Assembly: GCA_021824635.1 (NCBI GenBank)
Contig: JAKAKD010000022.1
Location: forward strand, 1 to 57,944
Reading direction: 5' to 3'
DNA from: Bacteroidota bacterium
Lineage (GTDB): Bacteria > Bacteroidota > Ignavibacteria > Ignavibacteriales > Melioribacteraceae
DNA: 57,944 nucleotides
In this document: piece by piece, positions 36,346 to 43,382 of the stretch
Numbering within the stretch: position 1 is the stretch's first letter
How the letters are laid out: the number at the start of each line of letters is the position of its first letter
Translations under genes and position numbers: made by a program
Notes under the pieces: model-generated
The model's database searches: none
Told to the model about the DNA's origin: nothing
What the model saw: only the letters and a program-made list of their open reading frames with translations

Positions 36346-36436
36346 AAAGAGGTGAATTCCCAAAAGTGAGCAGATTCTGTTTGATCAACACGCAGTTAGG
36401 GTGTAAGTATAAAACAATTTCCAGAAGTATTTCGAT

Positions 36437-36451
36437 GGTCAACAATTGACC
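36437..36451. promoter_or_regulatory. Candidate operator upstream of DUF202 and H+-ATPase genes
   Basis: GGTCAA-CAA-TTGACC is a perfect 6-bp inverted repeat with a three-base centre, about 60 bases before the coding region. It could be a repressor or activator half-site pair; no regulator is encoded nearby. Confidence 0.3.
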
Positions 36452-36508
36452 CATCAATAAAATACAATCTAAGTCGGATTATTTATTCACACAAACTGCC
36501 GTGCTCAC

Positions 36509-36862
36509 CTGGCAAATGAAAGAACATTTCTTTCATGGATAAGAACAAGCATAGGAATCATGGCATTTGGTTTTGTTGTTGAAAAGTTTGCGTTATTCAT
36601 AAAGCAAATGTCATTGATTTTGGGAAAAGCTAATATTGGAAATGCTTTGCCTCCTTCTCATGGATATTCGGCAATCGTTGGAATATTCCTTGTGGGGCTT
36701 GGTGCTATAATGAGCGTACTTGCATTCATAAGATATAAAAAGATTGAAAGACAAATAGACGAAGATATATACAAGCCATCGCTCATACTTGATATACTGC
36801 TGACAATATCAATCCTAGCAATTGGGCTATTCCTTGTAATTTATCTGATTCATAGTATTTAA
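36509..36862 (+). CDS. DUF202 (YidH-like) membrane protein with no normal start codon
   Basis: The first ATG in frame is 36560, but the conserved DUF202 N-terminus (LANERTFLSWIRTSIGIM) is encoded just before it, from 36509. The frame is open back to a TAA at 36470. No ATG, GTG or TTG lies between, only CTG at 36509 and ATT codons, and no SD is seen. Three membrane helices follow, with a basic loop FIRYKKIERQIDED. The gene either starts at an unusual codon, has lost its start or contains an indel. It lies 13 bases before the H+-ATPase gene, so the pair is probably one transcript. DUF202 function is unknown. Confidence 0.6.
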   Translation: MANERTFLSWIRTSIGIMAFGFVVEKFALFIKQMSLILGKANIGNALPPSHGYSAIVGIFLVGLGAIMSVLAFIRYKKIERQIDEDIYKPSLILDILLTISILAIGLFLVIYLIHSI

Positions 36863-36875
36863 TGGAGATATAAAA

Positions 36876-39296
36876 ATGGATTTAAAAGTTAGGGCAACAT
36901 CTGAATATAAAACGATCTCCTTAGAAGAGACGTATAAATTACTGGAGACTACAATAGATGGTCTTTCTGATTCTGAAGTAAAGAATCGCCTTGAGAAATT
37001 CGGTTATAACGAGATAATAGAGAAAAAGAATAATCCTCTTCTTGAATTTCTGCTGCGATACTGGGGTCCTATGCCGTGGCTGCTGGAACTGGCAATGGGT
37101 CTTTCCTTTGTACTGAGTCATTACCTTGAAGGAATAATAATCTTTGTGCTGCTCACAATGAACGCAATCATTGGACAAATACATTCAAGTAGTTCACAAA
37201 ACGTGATTGAGCTTTTAAAGAAAAAATTAGCAATCAAGGCAAAGGTTTTACGGAATAAAAAATGGTCTAAGGAAGATGCTAAAGGAATTGTGGATGGAGA
37301 CATTATCTCCGTAAAACTCGGCGACATAGTACCTGCTGACACTAAGATTATATCCGGCGAACTTTCCGTTGATCAATCAGCCCTTACCGGAGAATCTCTA
37401 CCTATAGAAACACACTCATCGGACATTATCTATTCCGGCTCCATAGTAAAACGCGGAGAAACTGAGTGTATTGTTATCAACACCGGCGCAAATACATATT
37501 TTGGCAAAACAGCCGAGTTGGTAAAAACAGCAAAGCCAAAGTCACATCAACAAGAAGTGATGATGGCTGTTGTAAAATACATGATGTATCTCGGCATAGT
37601 TGCATCCATTTTAGTTTCAGCATCTGCTTTGCTGATGCATTTAAACTTTTTAATAATATTGACCTTCGTAGTTATTTTTCTTTTGGGAGCGATTCCTGTT
37701 GCTCTTCCGGCAGTTCTCACCATAGTACAATCTGTCGGCGCGACAGAGCTTGCAAAAAAAGGGGCATTGGTAACCAGGCTTGATTCGGTAGAAGATGCCG
37801 CCTCAATAGATATTATTTGCTTTGACAAGACAGGTACGATAACGCAAAACAAGTTATCGGTTGTCGATAGTATACCGTTTTCCGGGAATAAGAAAGAAGA
37901 TGTTCTGAGAATAGCATCACTTACATCCCACTCAGAAGGAATGGACTTAATTGATCTTGCAGTTATTGACTACGCTGCTAAATCGGGAGTAAGTTTTAAT
38001 GATTACAAACAGGTATCCTACACTCCTTTCGATCCATCTGTAAAAAGAACAGAGGCAATTATTGAAGCCGGTGGAAAGCGATTTAGAGCTGTTAAAGGCG
38101 CTGCACAGGTAATCATATCTCTGTGCCATGATTTAGATAAAGGAACTTTAGATGAAGTAGACAAAACGATAGATGGATTTTCAAAGAAAGGATACAGAAC
38201 GATAGCTGTTGCCAGGTCAGAAGGAGACGATTTGAATAATCTTAAACTTGTTGGATTGCTGCCGCTTGCAGATCCGCCCAGACCGGATTCAAAAAGCATG
38301 ATAGACCGGGCAAGGAAGCTTGGCATAAAGCCATTGATGCTTACCGGTGATAGTATTGATATTGCAAAAGAAATTTCTAATCAGATTGGTATTGGTAATA
38401 ATATCATCCGGATGGCGGATATTAAAGATCTAAGCGCAGATCAACAGTTAAAGACTGTTAGTGAGTGTGATGGGTTTGCAGAGATATATCCCGAGGACAA
38501 ATATAAGATTGTGAAACTTTTGCAATCAGGCGGGCACATGGTAGGAATGACCGGAGACGGGGTTAACGATGCCCCTGCCCTGAAACAGGCTGAGATGGGC
38601 ATTGCTGTAAGTAATTCAACAGATGTAGCAAAAGCAGCCGCAAGTGTAGTCTTAACCGAACCGGGTGTAGGCGTAATCATAGATGCAGTAACAATAAGCA
38701 GACAGACATACCAGCGAATGCTGACATGGGTAATCAATAAAGTTGCTAAGGTTATAGAATTTATCGTTTTGCTCACAATTGGTTTCTTCTGGTTGCATAA
38801 CATTTTACTTTCTCTTCTTGGGGTGTCGTTGTTAGTATTTGCAAATGATTTCGTAACCATGTCTTTGGCAACCGACAATGTTAAGAGTACGAGTAATCCG
38901 AATAAATGGAAAGTGAAGAATAATATTTTAGCATCTCTTATTCCGGCGCTGTGCTATGTTTTGGGGGACGTTATCGTGATACTGATCGGTAAATATTATT
39001 TTCATTTACAATGGAATGAACTAACCACACTCGTAATGCTGGGTCTTATATTCAACAGTCAATTGAGGGTGTTGATTGTAAGGGAAAGAAGACATTTCTG
39101 GTCATCCCTTCCTGGTAAAGGATTGCTTACATCGAGCATATCAGCCATAATCGGGTTTGCACTCGTAGCTATATTCGGAATCCTTGTTCCTCCGCTAAAT
39201 CTATTAATAGTTATCACCGTTTTTGGATTCTCGGCTCTCTTTACGCTTGGCATTGATTTTCCAAAATACTATCTGTTCAAAAAATTCGGTTTATAA
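36876..39296 (+). CDS. Plasma-membrane-type proton-exporting P-type ATPase
   Basis: 806 residues of the P3A class. Motifs are TGES (171-174), the phosphorylated aspartate D317 in DKTGT, the hinge TGDGVNDAP (559-567), and FANDFVTMS in helix M6. Its D658 matches the proton-carrying aspartate of fungal and plant H+-ATPases. No metal-binding CPx motif or potassium-binding partner is present. It pumps protons out at ATP expense, supporting pH control or secondary transport. A C-terminal autoinhibitory tail like that of the plant enzymes is absent. It follows DUF202 by 13 bases with GGAG upstream. Such enzymes are sporadic in bacteria and usually horizontally spread. Confidence 0.93.
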   Translation: MDLKVRATSEYKTISLEETYKLLETTIDGLSDSEVKNRLEKFGYNEIIEKKNNPLLEFLLRYWGPMPWLLELAMGLSFVLSHYLEGIIIFVLLTMNAIIGQIHSSSSQNVIELLKKKLAIKAKVLRNKKWSKEDAKGIVDGDIISVKLGDIVPADTKIISGELSVDQSALTGESLPIETHSSDIIYSGSIVKRGETECIVINTGANTYFGKTAELVKTAKPKSHQQEVMMAVVKYMMYLGIVASILVSASALLMHLNFLIILTFVVIFLLGAIPVALPAVLTIVQSVGATELAKKGALVTRLDSVEDAASIDIICFDKTGTITQNKLSVVDSIPFSGNKKEDVLRIASLTSHSEGMDLIDLAVIDYAAKSGVSFNDYKQVSYTPFDPSVKRTEAIIEAGGKRFRAVKGAAQVIISLCHDLDKGTLDEVDKTIDGFSKKGYRTIAVARSEGDDLNNLKLVGLLPLADPPRPDSKSMIDRARKLGIKPLMLTGDSIDIAKEISNQIGIGNNIIRMADIKDLSADQQLKTVSECDGFAEIYPEDKYKIVKLLQSGGHMVGMTGDGVNDAPALKQAEMGIAVSNSTDVAKAAASVVLTEPGVGVIIDAVTISRQTYQRMLTWVINKVAKVIEFIVLLTIGFFWLHNILLSLLGVSLLVFANDFVTMSLATDNVKSTSNPNKWKVKNNILASLIPALCYVLGDVIVILIGKYYFHLQWNELTTLVMLGLIFNSQLRVLIVRERRHFWSSLPGKGLLTSSISAIIGFALVAIFGILVPPLNLLIVITVFGFSALFTLGIDFPKYYLFKKFGL

Positions 39297-39448
39297 GAAC
39301 TGAAAAAAGATGAATGAGGCGTATCTAAAAAGGTCTATTCCGTTATTTTGGATTGTGAAAATAAACCGAATTCAAAACTTTTCTATAATGAAATTACCTT
39401 TTTAGAGAAGACTCATGAATGAAATATTAAATTTATTAGGAGTAAACA

Positions 39449-40897
39449 ATGACAGGTAAAAGATTGCTCACTATCATTCAAATGAACGACACGCATGCTT
39501 ATTTTGATTTACACCAGGAAATGTTCTGGCAGGGCGACCGCGCGGTATATCGTGCAGCGGGAGGTTATGCACGCATCTCCACAATTGTAAAACAGATTCG
39601 GGCTGAAAGTAAGGGGCACATTCTCTTTTGCGATGGCGGCGATACCATTCACGGTACCTTTCCTGCTATTGACACACAGGGACAAGCGTTGATTCCCATA
39701 TTGAATTCGTTGGGACTTGATGCTATGACGGCGCACTGGGAATTCGCTTATGGACCGAAGGTATTTAACCAGCGGGTCGCTGAACTTAATTATCCTATGC
39801 TGGCAAACAATGTTTACGATAAAGTGACAAATAAGTTGGTCTATCAGTCGTATATCATAAAAGAGATTAGCGGAATACGGATCGGTCTTGTGGGAATAGC
39901 TTCAAACATCATTGATAAAACTATGCCGCCTTCTTACAGCGAAGGAATTTATTTTACCCTTGGCAAAGATGAACTTCCGCCAATCATCAATATGTTGCGT
40001 GTTCAGGAGAAGGTTGACTTAATCGTTTTGATTTCTCACCTTGGATTCCCTCAGGAGATGAAACTCTTATCAGAAGTGCAAGGTATTGACGTTTGTCTAA
40101 GCAGCCACACTCATAACCGTCTTTATAAACCGGTTCTCAATGGGAAAGCTATTGTCATACAGTCGGGCTGCCATGGTTCTTTTTTAGGCCGCCTTGATGT
40201 GGAAGTAGAAGGCGGACAGATCGTTGACTACCGGCATCGGTTGATTGAAGTTGAAGCTGGTACGCAGCCTGATCCTGCAGTTGATGAATTGATAAGACAA
40301 GCACTCGCTCCTTATAAGAATGAACTCTCAGAGGTTGTCGGTGAAACTGCCACAGCTCTCAATCGGGGAACAACCCTGGAATCTACAATGGACAATTTCC
40401 TCCTTCAGACGTTGCTTGAAAGCACCGGGGCGCAATTAGCATTTTCAAATGGCTGGCGTTACGGCGCACCAATAGTTCCAGGACAGATAACCTTGAATGA
40501 CCTTTACAACATTATTCCCATGAATCCGCCTGTCTCAATGGTAGAGCTAACAGGAGAGGAAATCATGGCGATGTTGGAGGAGAATCTTGAAAGGACGTTT
40601 TCGTGCGATCCGTATCAGCAGATGGGAGGATATGTTAAACGCTGTCTCGGTCTTAATGTTTACTTCAAAATAGAGAATCCTCAGGGACATCGTATTCAAA
40701 AAATCTTTATAGGTAATGAGGAGATACAGCCCAACCGATACTACACAGCGGCGTTCGTTACACCGCAAGGGGTTCATCAAAAATACGGACGCAACCGCGA
40801 AAATCGGTCTGAGCGGATTATTGATGCGATGCAAAAATATCTCGCAGCGCATCATCCTATTCATGCAGAATTCAGAGATACCTTCGTTGCGGTGTAA
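39449..40897 (+). CDS. 5'-nucleotidase/SoxB-superfamily metallohydrolase
   Basis: 482 residues with no signal peptide. The two-metal site is visible in MNDTH (12-16), CDGGDTIHG (61-69), TAHWEFAYGP (94-103), VLISHLG and SSHTHNR. The C-terminal nucleotide-binding domain follows from about residue 300. Standard 5'-nucleotidases carry GNHEFDYG where this has AHWEFAYG; a HWEF form is what I recall from SoxB thiosulfohydrolases. The rest of a sox cluster is not here and SoxB proteins are normally exported. I therefore read it as a SoxB-like cytoplasmic hydrolase of unknown substrate. G+C is locally high (31 of 60 bases at 40201-40260). GGAG lies before ATG 39449. Confidence 0.75.
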   Translation: MTGKRLLTIIQMNDTHAYFDLHQEMFWQGDRAVYRAAGGYARISTIVKQIRAESKGHILFCDGGDTIHGTFPAIDTQGQALIPILNSLGLDAMTAHWEFAYGPKVFNQRVAELNYPMLANNVYDKVTNKLVYQSYIIKEISGIRIGLVGIASNIIDKTMPPSYSEGIYFTLGKDELPPIINMLRVQEKVDLIVLISHLGFPQEMKLLSEVQGIDVCLSSHTHNRLYKPVLNGKAIVIQSGCHGSFLGRLDVEVEGGQIVDYRHRLIEVEAGTQPDPAVDELIRQALAPYKNELSEVVGETATALNRGTTLESTMDNFLLQTLLESTGAQLAFSNGWRYGAPIVPGQITLNDLYNIIPMNPPVSMVELTGEEIMAMLEENLERTFSCDPYQQMGGYVKRCLGLNVYFKIENPQGHRIQKIFIGNEEIQPNRYYTAAFVTPQGVHQKYGRNRENRSERIIDAMQKYLAAHHPIHAEFRDTFVAV

Positions 40898-41010
40898 GAA
40901 AGCGTAGTGCGAATAGGAACGAAGCAGTATTAATCATCGAAAAAAAGATAATACTAAAACGAAAGGTGAAATAATCCGATCAAGGTCTGGACATTGACCG
41001 CTGAGAAATA

Positions 41011-41430
41011 TCACGACGAATCCGAATATTTTCTTAATCTTTTCTTTTCACCTATTTTTTTCTTTGTTTCAATTCTTCTCACTTTTGATCCGGCTGTGGG
41101 ATTAGTTTTAATCCTTCGTTTCTTTTTCTTGGAAGCTTTATCAATCAGATCTATTAATCGGGAAATTGCATCCTGCCGGTTTGCTTCCTGAGTCCTGAAC
41201 CGCTTAGCTTCAATAATCAGCACACCATCCTTGGTGACTTTTCTTCCGGCAATAGATTTTAATCTTGTCTTTACATCTTCGGTCAGTGATTCCGAAGAAG
41301 ATATATCGAATCGTAATTGAACAGCAGTTGCAACTTTATTTACGTTCTGTCCGCCCGGTCCGGAAGACCGAATAAAATTGAACGTTAACTCGCTCTCCTT
41401 GATCTCGACATTTTTATTTATTCTAAGCAT
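41011..41430 (-). CDS. arfB: Alternative ribosome-rescue factor ArfB (peptidyl-tRNA hydrolase)
   Basis: 139 residues. SSGPGGQNVNKVATAV carries the GGQ motif that hydrolyses peptidyl-tRNA on stalled ribosomes. The C-terminal tail is basic (KKKKRRIKTNPTAGSKVRRIE) and suits insertion into the empty mRNA channel, as in YaeJ. It starts at ATG 41430. It is the last gene of the minus-strand group led by glnE, 26 bases after the DUF2723 gene. Confidence 0.92.
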   Translation of the reverse strand: MLRINKNVEIKESELTFNFIRSSGPGGQNVNKVATAVQLRFDISSSESLTEDVKTRLKSIAGRKVTKDGVLIIEAKRFRTQEANRQDAISRLIDLIDKASKKKKRRIKTNPTAGSKVRRIETKKKIGEKKRLRKYSDSS

Positions 41431-41456
41431 TATTTCACGGATAAATTAAAATTCTA

Positions 41457-43382
41457 TTACTTTATTCTGTTTTCGATGTCATACGGAATCTGATAGTTAG
41501 GAAAATCTTTCTTTACTTTATTAATGTAAATCTTAGCTCGATCTATTTTATTAAATTGCAATTCATAAGTAGCGCGATAAGTTAGCATTGTTGCAACGGC
41601 ATTTTCGATGAAGTCGATGTATTTATTCCGGTTGTTTGGAAATCGAATTGTAAAATTAGGATCTGGAGCCGGGACATACTCATTTCCTTTCACAACTTTA
41701 AATAACAAAAGATGCGGAACAATTTGATATCCTTCCGGGAGAGAAAATTCACCTCTCTGCATTTCATTCTGAAACAATTCAAGACCGATATAATAATTCC
41801 TTGTTTCAATATTCTTCGAAATGAGATTTGTCATTATAGTCCGGTAATATTTTTCTATAAGATTCGAATCAAATATTTCTCCTTGCTCAAACGGTTTTAC
41901 CGCATCGAGAAAATTAGAAATATCTTTATCTAAGTTTTTAATTACATCGGGATGATTTCTCTTTAACTGATTGTAGTACCAAGATCTGCGGAGAAGCTCT
42001 TTATCTATTACCGTCACATCGCTCCGGTAGTTCTCTACCAACTGAAAATAGTATGATGCTGAAACGAAATAATCCCATTGATATGTAAAGATTACGGAAT
42101 TTTTCTCTGTGCTGTTTAGAATCGCTTTTGTATAATCTTCGAATGTGTAATCGTTACTTTGATTTACTTCGCTATAATTAAATGCTACCGGTAAAAGTGA
42201 AAGAAGTAAAGCAAAGACAACCGCAATCCTAAAATTCCACTTACCGCTTATGTAAATCATGATTTTATAAAAACCGAACACAATTAGAAAAGCAAACATC
42301 ATATAAGCAAGAAGAAAGTAGGAATCAATATCCACAATATCATAATTGATTGTGTAGAGTACAGCAAAGAGAAATGTTGCAATCAACGGATAAAATATTT
42401 TACGGAAATCGCGGTAAGCAACAACAGAGCCGATTATGCCTATAATCAAACCCAAGTAGCTGAACTCCGACGGAAAATTCGAGAGAAAATATTTAAGCTG
42501 TTTTCCAGCCGATTCAAATGATTCAAAGAGCCATACTTGATACTGTTTTCCCGAAACATGCCGGAAGAAATTTTCAAAATTTATTGGATTTCCCCAATTG
42601 ATTCGAGGATTTGCAGAAGCTCTCAACGGAAGATAAAGATAGATAAGAATAAGCAATGAAATAAATACGGCTAGCATCAATAAAATTTTTTTAATTGACG
42701 CTATGCTAAACTTCTCTTTTTGAAAGAATAGTATTGTAATGAATGGAAAAATAAGGAGTGTGGTCATGTGATTTGCAAAACCCAGAGCAAGCGATACGGC
42801 AACCCAGAGCCAATTAATAATTTTTCCGTTTGTTGAAAGATATGCTCGAAGTATCAAGAAAGTTATTAATGAAAACAAAAATATTTGAAGTGAATAAACT
42901 TCGACAGACGTTGACTGAGACCAAAATGTTGAACTGAATGCTAAAGTAATTCCTCCAAATATTGATGAGAGAATAGCTATGGAATTTGTTTTGGGGTCAT
43001 TTGACAAATCATCATTCTTAATCTCTTTTTTCTTTTTTCTTTTTGGGACGGACGTACTCTTAACTTCATGGTTAGTAAATATTAAATAAGCCGACTTGAT
43101 AAAAATGAATACTCCGAGGGCGCACCAAATTGCGGCGAGAAGATTAGCTTTAAAAATTGAAGTAAAGGGAAGAGGCAATTTGATAAACAAATATCCGATC
43201 ATCGTAAAGAGAGGATAGCCAGTGGGATGAGCAATGCCAAGTGTTGCTTGAACAGCCGCAAGTTCGCCTGAATCAATTTGAACGACACTAGGCGCCAAAG
43301 TAAAAAGGTAAATAATTAATACAAATAACGCAGTTATAGCCGCAAAATGTCTTTGGAAGAATTCTTTTCTATTTGCCCACAT
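41457..43382 (-). CDS. DUF2723 multi-pass membrane glycosyltransferase-like protein
   Basis: 641 residues. The N-terminal LAPSVVQIDSGELAAVQATLGIAH contains the DUF2723 signature, shown here as QIDSGEL and GIAHPTGYPLF. About ten membrane helices follow, then a ~200-residue soluble C-terminal domain. This is the GT-C fold of protein O-mannosyltransferase relatives, common in Bacteroidota, where it may attach O-glycans to exported proteins. The start ATG 43382 overlaps the end of glnE by 14 bases, so the two are coupled, although no functional link is obvious. Confidence 0.85.
   Translation of the reverse strand: MWANRKEFFQRHFAAITALFVLIIYLFTLAPSVVQIDSGELAAVQATLGIAHPTGYPLFTMIGYLFIKLPLPFTSIFKANLLAAIWCALGVFIFIKSAYLIFTNHEVKSTSVPKRKKKKEIKNDDLSNDPKTNSIAILSSIFGGITLAFSSTFWSQSTSVEVYSLQIFLFSLITFLILRAYLSTNGKIINWLWVAVSLALGFANHMTTLLIFPFITILFFQKEKFSIASIKKILLMLAVFISLLILIYLYLPLRASANPRINWGNPINFENFFRHVSGKQYQVWLFESFESAGKQLKYFLSNFPSEFSYLGLIIGIIGSVVAYRDFRKIFYPLIATFLFAVLYTINYDIVDIDSYFLLAYMMFAFLIVFGFYKIMIYISGKWNFRIAVVFALLLSLLPVAFNYSEVNQSNDYTFEDYTKAILNSTEKNSVIFTYQWDYFVSASYYFQLVENYRSDVTVIDKELLRRSWYYNQLKRNHPDVIKNLDKDISNFLDAVKPFEQGEIFDSNLIEKYYRTIMTNLISKNIETRNYYIGLELFQNEMQRGEFSLPEGYQIVPHLLLFKVVKGNEYVPAPDPNFTIRFPNNRNKYIDFIENAVATMLTYRATYELQFNKIDRAKIYINKVKKDFPNYQIPYDIENRIK

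Noticed and set aside
36516..36536. Inverted repeat ATGAAAGA...TCTTTCAT as an operator
   Set aside because: It lies inside the DUF202 coding region (NERTFLS codons), so the pairing is explained by coding sequence.
40926..40955. AGTATTA...TAATACT as a terminator after the SoxB-like gene
   Set aside because: The stem is AT-only and no T run follows on either strand.
41011..41430. A class I peptide release factor
   Set aside because: It has the GGQ domain but only 139 residues and lacks the codon-recognition domains; the basic tail fits ArfB.
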